Of a DNA stretch of 23,060 nt, positions 13,478-22,194 are shown in pieces. This stretch comes from a bacterium. Lineage in GTDB: Bacteria > Planctomycetota > J058 > JAJDCP01. A program made the translations under genes and the position numbers. Location: assembly GCA_030428695.1 (NCBI GenBank), contig JAUIEM010000128.1:1-23060 (forward strand), written 5' to 3'. Positions within the stretch are counted from its first letter, which is position 1. Each line of letters begins with the position of its first letter. The notes beneath the pieces were generated by a model that saw only the letters and a list, made by a program, of their open reading frames with translations, had not been told where the DNA came from and ran no database searches.

Positions 13478-16400
13478 ATGGCGGACGTGCAGGCCCACTT
13501 CCATCCCGGCTTCCTGGCCCGCGCGGGCGACCAGGCCGAGCTGCGGCTCAGCCGCTGCCCGGACGGCGCCTACGAGGTGCGCGTCGTCGAGCTCGACTGG
13601 TTCCTGAACGACACGGGCGACCGGGTCTTCGAGGGGGACGGGCGCAGCGACGAGCTCGCGCGTTTCGCCGTGACGGTCGCGCGTCGGCGCTTCTCCTCCC
13701 CGCGCCTCCTGTCCCGGACCGAGAACCCTGGCGGAACACGGGTCTCGCTCGGCTTCCAGGGCGCGAGCGAGCGCTTCGAGCTGCGCGTCAGCCCCGACCG
13801 GGACGACCGCTGGGAGGAGTGGAACCCGACCGCGCAGCTCTTGCGCCTGGCGCGGCACTACCGGCTGCTGCAACCGCCGATCGAGAGCTTCTCCGCGCTC
13901 GAGGGGCTCGCCCGCGAAGCCCGGAAGACCCCGCGAGAGCTGCTCGCCGAGCGCGTCCCGGCCGCTCAGCGCGAGCGCTACGAGAGCCTGGTGCGCGGCG
14001 TCGACGACCGCAAGGCCGCCCGCTACCTCGAGCTCGGGGCGGAGCTCCTGCGCGATGGGGAGACGCTATACACGACCGAGACGGCCTGCTCGGTGCCGAT
14101 GCCCGCGGAAGTCCTGGCGGTGATGTTCTTCGCGCCGGTGCGCGAGGGCGAGCGGACGTTGCTCCCGCTACGGCGCGCCGCAGACCTCCGCATCGCCGCC
14201 TTCGGTGAGCGCGTCGAGCTGCTCTCCTGCGACGCGCAGGGGCACCTGCGCGGGGCCGACGGCCGGCGCTATCCCTGGAGCGCCGGGGAGACGCGCCGCC
14301 TCCTGCCCCTCGAGGCGGAGTACCCGGCGGACGCGCTCGCGGCGGCCTCCGCGCTCGCGGCCGAGGTCGCCCTGCGCGCCGAGCCCGCCGCCGACTTCCT
14401 GCGGGAACACGGGCAGCCCTGCGTCCCCGAGATCGACCGCGCCGCGGTCAGCGAACGCATGCGCGAGGTGTCTGCCGCGCTGCGCGAGCGCGCTCGGGCC
14501 TCCGCGGAGCTCGCGCAGAGCCGCGCGGCGCTCGAGCGGCTCGAGGGCTTCCAGCGCCAGTGCGCCCACGCCTACGAGGGGCGCGCCTGGTACACACGGC
14601 GCGGCGCGACCTTCGAGCAGCGCTTCGCCGAGCTCGTCCTGGTGCGGGACACACAGATCTACGTCGGCAGCGGGCTCCGCTACGAGCCGAGCCGCGGGGA
14701 CTGGGTGGTCGATCGCGAGCTCTTCCGGGTCCGCGCCCACCAGCTGCACGGCTACCGCTTCGACCCGAAGGAGCCGCGCGTGCTCGAGGGCTTCCGCAGC
14801 CGTGACCGCCGCGCCCGGGAGATCCTGGCCCTGCGCGCGCAGATCACCCGCCAGGAGGAGGCGGTGCAGCGCGAGCAGGATCGGCGGGTGGCCCTCGAGG
14901 TCGAGCTGCGCGCCCTGCAGGAGCAGGACCTCCAGACCCACGGCGAGGCGCTCTACGCCTTCCTGCCCGCGCGCCTCCCCTGGCGCCTGGTCGCCCTCGC
15001 CGGCGTCGAGAAGCAGCCCGCGGCCGAGCTGCAACTCCTCCCGGCGGAGCTGGAGACGACGCCGCTCGCCGGGTCGCTCCAGCTCGAGGAGGAGAGCGGG
15101 CCGCGCGCCCTCGAGAGCGACGCGGAGGGCTGGTTGCTCGAGCCGGCGGGGGCCTCGCCGGGGAACCGGCACCGGGCGCTGCCGCGGGCGACGGCGCGCC
15201 TGCTCCTGCGCAGAGGCCCGCTCGCCTTCCGCGCGGACGCCGTGTACCTGCCGACCCCAGCGCACGAGGAGCTGCGGGGCCTGCGCTTCGGCTTCCCCGG
15301 CCAGGCCTACGGCGCGAGCCTCGCGGAGTGGGAAGGCCTCGCGCCGCGCCTCGCCGCGGTCGGGGCGCCGCGCGCCCTGGGCCTCGCAGACCTGTGCGCG
15401 CTGAGCGGTCCGCTGCCGGCGCTGCGCCAGAGCTGGCTCGACGCCTGCCTGGAGGATGCGGACCCGCGCGACCCCGACGAGCTCGTCGCCGCGCTGCACC
15501 AGGTCGTCGCCCTGGTCGGGTCGGACGACGCGCCCGCGGCGGTCGGCAAGGTCTTCGCCGCGCTCGTCGAGCGCGCGGTGCGGCGGGCGCGGCCCGAAGA
15601 CGGCGCGGCGCTGGTGCCCCTCGCCCTGTTCCTGCGCGGCCTCGGCTCCCATCCGGTGCTGCCCGTGGTCGCGGAGGCGGTCGGCGACGTCGCCCTGCAC
15701 GAGCGGCTCGGCAAGCCGAGCCTGCGGGCCTTCGCCCTCTACCTCGCCGACTGCTGCGCCCGGGACCAGGCCCTGGCGGTGATGCGGGCCTTCCTGCGCT
15801 GCATGCCGGCCTACCGCGACGACTTCTTCGTGCGCCGCGAGCTGTGCATCGCCCTGACCCGGGTGGTGCTGCGCTTCTGGGAGCACGGCTCGGGGCCGAG
15901 CTGGGTGGTGCTGGTCGAGACCTTCGTCCACCTGCAGAACACCGACGAGGACACCCTCGCCGTCCTCGAGATCTGCGACTGGCTGCTGCTCGGGGCGCGG
16001 CATCTCGAGGAAGACGAACGCGAGAGCCTGTTCGACCTGCTCCGCGACGCGACGACCAGCAGCAAGGGCCACAGCATCCCCGAGCTGCTCGCCGCGATGC
16101 TCGCCGCGCCCCTGACCGCCGAGGAAACGGCGGCGAAGCCGGAGTGGAGCACCTCTCCGGAGACCAACCGGCGCTTCGCCGGCATCGCCCTCGCCCTCGA
16201 CGAGGCCTGCAACGGCCACTGGATGCAGCGTGGGGTCGAGGGCATGGACTTCTTCCTCGAGCACCACTGCGCCGGCTCCCGGCTCGCCGCGCACCTGCAC
16301 CGCCACGGCGCGCGGCTCGGGCCGGTGCTGGTCGAAGCGTCGTGGGCCCTGGCCGGCGTCCGCCTTGCTCCCGGCGACCTCGCCTGCGCGGCCCTGCTGC

Positions 16401-19400
16401 ACAGCGACACCCCGAGCGTCCTCCAGGCGGTCTTTGCCGCCGCCGACGACGCGGGGGGCGCCGGCGAGTGGAGCGTGTCCGACTACGACACGATCACCAG
16501 GCTGCGCAAGGAGGCGGTGACCACCGCCCGCCAGATCGTGTCGCTCGGCCCGCGCGGCGCCCCGCTCCTCGAGCCTGTGCGCGACCTCGCGAACCTCGAA
16601 GGCCCGGCCCTCGAACAGGCGGAGAGCGCGCTGATCCGGGCGCTCGACACGCTGCCCGAGGAGGACGCGGAGCTCTTGTCGAGCAGCGTCCGGCTCAAGG
16701 CGCTGCTGATCCACCGCCGCGTCGCCCGCGAGCACGACGGGAAGCTCTACGTGCTCAGCCCGCTGGCCGTCGCTGCGCCGGTCGTCGACCTGACCCTCGG
16801 CTTCGCGGTCCTGTGCGGGCGGGACCGCGTGACCCGGCAGGGGACGGGTGGCGCTGTCGTGCCGCGCCTGCGACCGCACGGCGACGGCAAGATCTTCGAG
16901 GCGCGCCACCTCGCCTCCGGCACCGTCGTCGCGGCGGACGCGGACCGGCTCGACCTCAAGCTGACCCGCGCCGGCGCCTGGACGGTGTGGGCGGGCGTGC
17001 AGTACGAGGTCGCGGGGAGCGTGTCCTGGCTGGAGGTGACGATCGACGTCGCCGCGCAGGCGCCCGCGCTGGAGAACACCGTCGAGGCGAAGGCGGCGCG
17101 CATCCAGCAGCTCGCCGACGGCTACACCGACGCCAACGCGGAAGGCGCGATCTACCGGATCATCCGCGGCTTCGGAGCCGACGCCGAGGGCCTGTCCAAG
17201 CTGCGCAGCCTGGTGTCGATGCGCAGCGTCTTCTCCGAGCTCGGGCAGTGGCGCTGCGCGGACCTGTTCCGCGAGGTCGAGGGCTTCCACGCCCCGACGC
17301 GCCGCTTCGCCGAGGAGCTGTTCTTCTCGCCCGCGGGCATGATGGCCGTCCCGGTGATGGCCGCCGAGCACGTCGGTGGGCTCAAGAGCGAGAGCCGGGC
17401 GCGCTACAAGGAGCAGCTCGCCGCGATCGTGGCCGGCCCCGGCGAGGGGCCGAAGGTCGAGTTCATCCCGGTGCTGTGGTTCTCCTACGAGGCGATGGCG
17501 CCGATCCCGATCGTCCTGCACGGGGGGAGGACCGGCACCGGCTACCGGATCATCGACCCCTTCCTGCCGAAGATGCGGACCTACGAGGGCCGCGACAAAG
17601 CCGCGGCCTTCCGCGACTACCTCGAGCACGCCCCCCTCCCGCCGGGCAAGCTCTTCTACGCCCGGGCGACCAGCGAGGGTCTGCCCGAGAGCCGCCGTGA
17701 CAGCCTCGACCCGGACACGATCTACAGCCGCGACTTCTGGGAGAGCCCGTTCAGCCTGACGGACATCATCGCCGGCGGGATCGGCCTGGCGGCGCTCGTC
17801 CTGCTGGTCCTGCCCGAGCCGGCGGCGTCCAAGACCGCGGCCGTGGCGCTGTTCAGCGCCGCCTCGGGCCTCGCCGCCGGGACGATGGTCTACTTCGCCT
17901 GCCGCGGCGCCTACGGCTTCTACGAGAAGCTCAGCCACGGCCAGCCGCTCAGCGACCCGGAGGTCATCCTCGACCTGATCGACGTGCTGACCGCCTTCGC
18001 CGCCGGGGGCACCGCCTACTTCAGCCGCGCCGCCCGCATCGCCCGGACCGCAGAGAACATCGCCGGCGTGCGCCGCGCCGTCTACGCGAAGCTGTTCCTG
18101 ACCGTGACGGGCGTCTCCCTCGACGCCGTCGAGCTCGCCACGATCGTCCGCAACCTCCCGGACAACCCGAGCGCCCTCCACCTCGGCCAGGCCGTGCTCA
18201 GCGCGGGGGTCATCCTGCTCTCCAACCGCTCGACGGCCCAGGAGCTGCGCGGGCTCTGGCAGGGCACCCGGCTCCAGGTCGTCGCCTTCGACCGCGCGCG
18301 CGCCGAGGCCTACACGCTCCACGCCAACGGCAGCCCCGAGGCCGCCCAACGCCGGGTGGCGGGGGTGATGGAGGAGCTGCTCGGGAGCGCGTTCGAGGTC
18401 GAGCTCGCAGTGCGTCCGGGCGCCCGCGAGCTCCACCCCAGCCGACTGCGCGGATCGACGAGCCGCGGCAGGAGCCCGGCCGGCGAGCTCACCTGGCTCT
18501 CGACCCGTCTCGACACCCAGGCGGGCAGGCAGGATGTCTCGAGCTTCGCGGTCGCGCGGACGGAGGCCGGCCTGGCGGTCGAGGCGTGCGGCTTCGGCAA
18601 GCCGGGACAGACGGACCGTCGCCGCGGACGGTCCGCGCTCGAGCTGCACCTGCTCGAATGGCAACAGGTCGCCAACCGCACCGGGCGGCCCGTCGAGTTC
18701 CGGACGAAGGGCCAGACGAACGAAGGGAGGACCCTCCTCGAGGCGCTCCGGTTCGAGGTCGCGGCCGACCCCCGGGTCCAGGACGGCTTCGTCGGAACCA
18801 AGCGGCTGTCCCCGCAGGTGGAGGGCGTGCGCAGCGCGCGGCCTCGGGCGCCCGACGGACCGATCCGGCCCGGCGAGCTCGCCGGCCTCCGTGCGGAGCT
18901 GACCGCCCGCGAGACCGACCTCGGCCGCCGAGGCACGGCCCTCGACCTCGGCGAGGACGAGCTGCGACCGTTCCTGCAGTGGCGTCAGCAACACCACGCG
19001 GACAGCCACATCCCGAGCTGGGAGCTGTACCACTACTATCGGTCGACGGACGCGGCCCTCGAGCGCGTGCCCGCGCGGCTGCGCCGCGAGCTCGGTCGGA
19101 TCCGCGCGAGCGGGAACGCGACGGCCGCGCAGAGGCGCTCCGCGATCCTGCTCCAACTCGGCAGGATTCCGGGGGTGACGGATCCAGCCCAGGCCCTCGA
19201 CGACATCCTCACCTGGCTGCGGCGGGACGCGGAGATCGTCCACTACTGGAAGCCGGACTTTCCGATCAGGAGGGGAACCGGCGAGGCGCAGCAGGTCGTC
19301 CACTACATCGTCGACAGCGTCACCGGCTCTCCCCGGCTGATGAACCGCTTCGAGACCGGCGTGACGCTGGCGGCAGGCGGGGCGGACGGCGTCAAGAACC

Positions 19401-19975
19401 GGCTCGAGACAGAGGAGCGTCTGTTCGGATTGCCCTCGAGGGAGACCCTTCCCTCGGAGCGGCCTGTCTACGCCCTGTTCCGCACGGGGGCGGAGGATCG
19501 CCTCAACTACGGGAGGTGCTTCTTCGTCCTTCGTCGCGACGTCGACCTGCGCGCGACCTTCACGAACAACGACAGCTTCCTTCTCCACGACCGGACCAAG
19601 GTCGGGACCATCGACGCCCTGGAGAACGTGCTCTACGAGATGGACCCGCGCCTGCTCGAGAACCTCCTCCGCGCCTCCAGAGGCGAGGCGCTGGCGCACT
19701 CCGCGGCGGCCTTGCGCGCCGGCGATGCGAGCGCCAGCTACCTCGAGGCCCAGGTCCACGGTCCGATCGAGTTCAACCGCGATATCGAGGCGATGGTCGC
19801 CGATATCGGGTACCGTGACGGCAGCGAGAGGACCTTCACCTCCGCTGTCGACAACACGACCGTCGACATCGCCGAGCGCATGCGGGCGATGTCCCGCGAA
19901 CGCCGCATCCCTCTGTACTGGCTCGACCCGTCCACCCAGGCGCGGACCCTCGATCCGCAAGGCTTCCAACCCTAG
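13478..19975 (+). CDS. Giant polymorphic-toxin-like protein with DUF3626-like C-terminal domain
   Basis: A 2165-residue protein and the largest gene here. ATG 13478 is preferred over GTG 13472 because GGAG lies 5 nt upstream of it. There is no signal peptide. Residues 1-320 are unrecognised. Coiled coils lie at about 326-362 and 448-486. A long helical region (about 640-1080) contains HEAT-like stretches. After a beta-rich part (about 1090-1200) comes a block ending in FRDYLEHAPLPPG, followed by a Gly/Ala-rich hydrophobic segment at about 1425-1490, an order that recalls DUF4781 pre-toxin regions. Residues about 1915-2125 resemble DUF3626: RFETGVT (about 1956), SERPVYAL, LRATFTNNDSF and YLEAQVHGPI (about 2087). 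The layout fits a contact- or secretion-delivered toxin or effector with a C-terminal active domain. Followed after 10 bp by a 106-residue protein. Function is inferred. Confidence 0.8.
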   Translation: MADVQAHFHPGFLARAGDQAELRLSRCPDGAYEVRVVELDWFLNDTGDRVFEGDGRSDELARFAVTVARRRFSSPRLLSRTENPGGTRVSLGFQGASERFELRVSPDRDDRWEEWNPTAQLLRLARHYRLLQPPIESFSALEGLAREARKTPRELLAERVPAAQRERYESLVRGVDDRKAARYLELGAELLRDGETLYTTETACSVPMPAEVLAVMFFAPVREGERTLLPLRRAADLRIAAFGERVELLSCDAQGHLRGADGRRYPWSAGETRRLLPLEAEYPADALAAASALAAEVALRAEPAADFLREHGQPCVPEIDRAAVSERMREVSAALRERARASAELAQSRAALERLEGFQRQCAHAYEGRAWYTRRGATFEQRFAELVLVRDTQIYVGSGLRYEPSRGDWVVDRELFRVRAHQLHGYRFDPKEPRVLEGFRSRDRRAREILALRAQITRQEEAVQREQDRRVALEVELRALQEQDLQTHGEALYAFLPARLPWRLVALAGVEKQPAAELQLLPAELETTPLAGSLQLEEESGPRALESDAEGWLLEPAGASPGNRHRALPRATARLLLRRGPLAFRADAVYLPTPAHEELRGLRFGFPGQAYGASLAEWEGLAPRLAAVGAPRALGLADLCALSGPLPALRQSWLDACLEDADPRDPDELVAALHQVVALVGSDDAPAAVGKVFAALVERAVRRARPEDGAALVPLALFLRGLGSHPVLPVVAEAVGDVALHERLGKPSLRAFALYLADCCARDQALAVMRAFLRCMPAYRDDFFVRRELCIALTRVVLRFWEHGSGPSWVVLVETFVHLQNTDEDTLAVLEICDWLLLGARHLEEDERESLFDLLRDATTSSKGHSIPELLAAMLAAPLTAEETAAKPEWSTSPETNRRFAGIALALDEACNGHWMQRGVEGMDFFLEHHCAGSRLAAHLHRHGARLGPVLVEASWALAGVRLAPGDLACAALLHSDTPSVLQAVFAAADDAGGAGEWSVSDYDTITRLRKEAVTTARQIVSLGPRGAPLLEPVRDLANLEGPALEQAESALIRALDTLPEEDAELLSSSVRLKALLIHRRVAREHDGKLYVLSPLAVAAPVVDLTLGFAVLCGRDRVTRQGTGGAVVPRLRPHGDGKIFEARHLASGTVVAADADRLDLKLTRAGAWTVWAGVQYEVAGSVSWLEVTIDVAAQAPALENTVEAKAARIQQLADGYTDANAEGAIYRIIRGFGADAEGLSKLRSLVSMRSVFSELGQWRCADLFREVEGFHAPTRRFAEELFFSPAGMMAVPVMAAEHVGGLKSESRARYKEQLAAIVAGPGEGPKVEFIPVLWFSYEAMAPIPIVLHGGRTGTGYRIIDPFLPKMRTYEGRDKAAAFRDYLEHAPLPPGKLFYARATSEGLPESRRDSLDPDTIYSRDFWESPFSLTDIIAGGIGLAALVLLVLPEPAASKTAAVALFSAASGLAAGTMVYFACRGAYGFYEKLSHGQPLSDPEVILDLIDVLTAFAAGGTAYFSRAARIARTAENIAGVRRAVYAKLFLTVTGVSLDAVELATIVRNLPDNPSALHLGQAVLSAGVILLSNRSTAQELRGLWQGTRLQVVAFDRARAEAYTLHANGSPEAAQRRVAGVMEELLGSAFEVELAVRPGARELHPSRLRGSTSRGRSPAGELTWLSTRLDTQAGRQDVSSFAVARTEAGLAVEACGFGKPGQTDRRRGRSALELHLLEWQQVANRTGRPVEFRTKGQTNEGRTLLEALRFEVAADPRVQDGFVGTKRLSPQVEGVRSARPRAPDGPIRPGELAGLRAELTARETDLGRRGTALDLGEDELRPFLQWRQQHHADSHIPSWELYHYYRSTDAALERVPARLRRELGRIRASGNATAAQRRSAILLQLGRIPGVTDPAQALDDILTWLRRDAEIVHYWKPDFPIRRGTGEAQQVVHYIVDSVTGSPRLMNRFETGVTLAAGGADGVKNRLETEERLFGLPSRETLPSERPVYALFRTGAEDRLNYGRCFFVLRRDVDLRATFTNNDSFLLHDRTKVGTIDALENVLYEMDPRLLENLLRASRGEALAHSAAALRAGDASASYLEAQVHGPIEFNRDIEAMVADIGYRDGSERTFTSAVDNTTVDIAERMRAMSRERRIPLYWLDPSTQARTLDPQGFQP

Positions 19976-19985
19976 AGGCACAACG

Positions 19986-20306
19986 ATGGACCCCGTCGAG
20001 AAGAGGATCGCGACGACCGACCGCATCGAGCTGAGCACCGGACGCAGCTACCAGCTGGTCTGCCCGAACGAGTACCACATCTCGTTGGAGGTCTACGCGA
20101 GCCGGACCGAGCGGCTGCCCGACGCGCAGCTGGTGCTGCAGCTCAGCGACGGCCGCCGCCTGCCGGTGCGCAGCGACGGGCAGGGCCGCCTGCTGCGGCG
20201 GGGCGTCCCGGCCGGCGTGCACCGGCTCGAGCGTCCGGGCCACGGGACGGTCCTGGTGCCGGCGACTCCCGAGCAGGACGAGCACCTGCCGGTGCTGCTG
20301 CCCTGA
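19986..20306 (+). CDS. Small beta-rich protein after the giant gene
   Basis: A 106-residue acidic protein starting at ATG 19986, 10 bp after the giant gene, with GAGG 7 nt upstream. The sequence LVLQLSDGRRLPVRSDGQGRLLRRGVPAGVHRLERPG follows the pattern of small Ig-like/carboxypeptidase-regulatory beta sandwiches (a strand, DGR, SDGQGR, then a GVPAG turn). In other systems such modules occur in surface, spike or adaptor proteins. No signal peptide is present. The position directly behind a toxin-like gene makes it a candidate partner, adaptor or immunity protein; the beta-sandwich look fits adaptor somewhat better. Not recognised as a named family. Confidence 0.7.
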   Translation: MDPVEKRIATTDRIELSTGRSYQLVCPNEYHISLEVYASRTERLPDAQLVLQLSDGRRLPVRSDGQGRLLRRGVPAGVHRLERPGHGTVLVPATPEQDEHLPVLLP

Positions 20307-20515
20307 GCGTGAGTTGTATGGCGGATCGGTGAGAGCCTCTGAATCAGGCCGATCTTGGCGGTGGCGGCCAGCATCACGTGGCGTCGATCTAGGCCAGTTT
20401 CTGCTTGTAGGGGAGGGGTTTACCCCCTCCCGCGGGCGGGGGTAAACCCCGCCCCTACATTGAGATACACACCGTAGTATCGAATGTTCGCGCAGCACTG
20501 CTGTGTAACTCACGC
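20307..20515. mobile_element. Possible MITE-like insertion (209 bp)
   Basis: GCGTGAGTT (20307-20315) and its exact complement AACTCACGC (20507-20515) border this non-coding stretch, and both ends are flanked by TGA (20304-20306 and 20516-20518), which could be a 3-bp target duplication. The left TGA is the stop codon of the small beta protein. No transposase is encoded. The inner part holds a 52-bp palindrome. The terminal repeat is short, so chance is possible. Confidence 0.35.
20407..20458. repeat. 52-bp near-perfect palindrome, REP-like
   Basis: Bases 20407-20432 and 20433-20458 are reverse complements at 24 of 26 positions with no spacer. Each arm also contains the smaller inverted unit GGGGTTTACCCC. 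The outer ends read GTAGGGG and CCCCTAC. On either strand this would fold into a very stable hairpin. It could be a dispersed REP-type repeat, a transcription terminator for the genes on both sides, or the core of the possible insertion around it. Confidence 0.8.
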
Positions 20516-20528
20516 TGAGCCCGTCTGC

Positions 20529-20576
20529 TGCACCGGGCTGCGCGTGAGGGTGGCGGAGCAGCGGGATCCCGGTGCA
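20529..20576 (-). terminator. Hairpin downstream of the LysM gene
   Basis: TGCACCGGG (20529-20537) and CCCGGTGCA (20568-20576) make a perfect 9-bp stem enclosing a smaller CTGC/GCAG stem, 15 bp past the LysM stop on the minus strand. There is no U-run, so it is a weak terminator candidate. Confidence 0.35.
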
Positions 20577-20591
20577 TAGACCGGGCGCGGC

Positions 20592-20945
20592 CTACTCGAG
20601 GTCGGGGATCTTCAGCTTCATGCCGATCTGGAGCCGGGAGGGGTCGTCGAGCTGGTGGCGGTTGGCGTCGAAGATCGCCTTCCAGTGCCGGTGGCTGCCG
20701 TACACCGTGTTCGAGATGCGCGCGAGGGTGTCGCCGGAGTCGACGGTGTAGGTGCGGGGCTCGGGGGGCGGATCGGGCGGAGCGACCTCGGCCGTCTCGA
20801 CGGTCGCCGTCAGCTCCTCCGGGGCCTCTTCGGCGGCAGGCTCCGGTGCGCTGTCCGCGGGCCGGAAGCGATCTTCGAGCAATCGGTGGGAGAGCAGCAG
20901 GAGGAACATCAACACGACGAGGCCGACACGGGCGAGTCCGCTCAT
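20592..20945 (-). CDS. Membrane-anchored LysM domain protein
   Basis: A 117-residue protein from ATG 20945; GAGGAG is about 8 nt upstream, which favours it over TTG 20948. Residues about 5-20 form one hydrophobic segment (LARVGLVVLMFLLLL) with Arg/His after it, an N-terminal anchor. Residues 27-63 are a Pro/Glu/Ala-rich spacer. Residues about 64-114 are a LysM module (RTYTVDSGDTLARISNTVYG, then HWKAIFDANR and LQIGMKLKIP) with the usual YTV..GDTL..I and L..G..L.IP signature. LysM binds peptidoglycan N-acetylglucosamine chains, so the protein may tether an inner-membrane partner to the wall. It lies 68 bp downstream of the Lys/Ala/Glu-rich coil gene on the same strand, probably one operon. Confidence 0.88.
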   Translation of the reverse strand: MSGLARVGLVVLMFLLLLSHRLLEDRFRPADSAPEPAAEEAPEELTATVETAEVAPPDPPPEPRTYTVDSGDTLARISNTVYGSHRHWKAIFDANRHQLDDPSRLQIGMKLKIPDLE

Positions 20946-21013
20946 CAAACAACTCCTCGAGCGCCCTCGGCGGGCACCCGGGAGCTGCTCCGGGTCGCTG
21001 CAGGAGAGGACGC

Positions 21014-21535
21014 CTACTTCTTCTTGCTGTCCGCCTTCTTGGCCTCGGACTTCTTGCTGTCCGCCTTCTTGGCCGCAGACTTCTTACTCTCTTCGGCTTT
21101 TTTCTTCTCTTCGGCCTCTGCTTTTTTCTTCGCCTCTTCCTCGGCCTTCTTCTTCATCTCGGCTTCGTGCTCGGCCTTGGCCTTCGCGGCGGCGGCAGCA
21201 GCTTCGGCCTCGGCCTTCTTGGCGGCTTCGGCGGCGGCCGCGGCGCGGGCCTCATCCGCGGCCTTGCGCTTGGCGTCTTCGGCCTCGCGCTTCTTGGCTT
21301 CCTCGGCCGCGACCTTGGCGGCTTCCTCGTCGGCCTTCTTCTTCGCTTCGGCCTTGGCCTTGGCTTCCTTGACCATCTCTTCGGAAGCGGTGACGTTCCA
21401 GTCCTTGTTGCCGACGAATTCCTGCGCGACATCCGCAGGGATGAACGCGGTGGTGTACTTCTGGAACGTACCCCAGTTGGGGATACTGTGGGTTCCTTCA
21501 CCGACGTATTGGACTCTCCAATGCTCTTCCGTCAC
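21014..21535 (-). CDS. Lys/Ala/Glu-rich coil protein with small N-terminal domain
   Basis: A 173-residue protein from GTG 21535, with a strong GGAGGAAG 5 nt upstream. Residues 1-50 form a compact domain (WRVQYVGEGTHSIPNWGTFQKYTTAFIPADVAQEFVG); its order of strand, IP-G and AxxF/V resembles small phage head-tail accessory proteins, although that is a recollection only. Residues about 52-155 are almost entirely Ala, Lys and Glu in a TolA-like pattern and should form one long helix or coiled coil. The C-terminus has a 10-residue repeat, AKKADSKKSE. No signal peptide or membrane anchor. Transcribed towards the LysM gene. It may be a spacer or scaffold protein, or bind nucleic acid through its basic tail. 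Confidence 0.75.
   Translation of the reverse strand: MTEEHWRVQYVGEGTHSIPNWGTFQKYTTAFIPADVAQEFVGNKDWNVTASEEMVKEAKAKAEAKKKADEEAAKVAAEEAKKREAEDAKRKAADEARAAAAAEAAKKAEAEAAAAAAKAKAEHEAEMKKKAEEEAKKKAEAEEKKKAEESKKSAAKKADSKKSEAKKADSKKK
21021..21080. repeat. 30-bp tandem repeat in the coil gene
   Basis: 21021-21050 and 21051-21080 share their first 24 bases exactly and differ only near the end (TCGGAC versus GCAGAC). The unit encodes a 10-residue C-terminal repeat and suggests recent slippage. Confidence 0.85.
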
Positions 21536-21588
21536 GAATCTTCCTCCAAGCTATTGAGCGAATGGCCAGAGCGAGCTGCCCGCGCTAC

Positions 21589-21621
21589 GCGTATAGTCTG
21601 CGCCAAGGCGGACCTATACGC
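21589..21621. promoter_or_regulatory. Interrupted palindrome in the divergent promoter region
   Basis: GCGTATAG (21589-21596) and CTATACGC (21614-21621) are exact complements 17 nt apart, with a smaller CGCC/GGCG pair between them. They lie 54 bp upstream of the minus-strand coil gene and could be an operator or a stem in its leader. Confidence 0.4.
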
Positions 21622-21712
21622 GGGTCGGGGCTTCGTTGGTCCCCGTGCCCTGCAGCCTTGCGCGTCGGGTTTCCGTTCCCATCGATATGCCGCAGTCTAT
21701 ATGATCATCGGA

Positions 21713-21728
21713 TCGAATTGCAATTCGA
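21713..21728. promoter_or_regulatory. 16-bp perfect AT-rich palindrome upstream of the thioesterase
   Basis: TCGAATTGCAATTCGA reads the same on both strands and sits 34 bp before the thioesterase ATG, in a patch much richer in A/T than its surroundings (TATATGATCATC lies just upstream). It looks like a dimeric regulator site overlapping a promoter; the -10-like TATGAT at 21700-21705 has no clear -35 partner. Confidence 0.45.
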
Positions 21729-21762
21729 ATTCACTGGAATTTGGGTGACCCTGGAGGGACCG

Positions 21763-22191
<429 letters not shown>

Positions 22192-22194
22192 GGC

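Noticed and set aside
14168..20038. 1956-codon open frame on the minus strand opposite the giant gene
   Set aside because: In very GC-rich DNA the frame opposite a real gene is often open because stop codons are rare. Its translation is low-complexity Arg/Gly/Ala/Glu sequence with no domains, and the plus-strand frame has a ribosome site and recognisable motifs.
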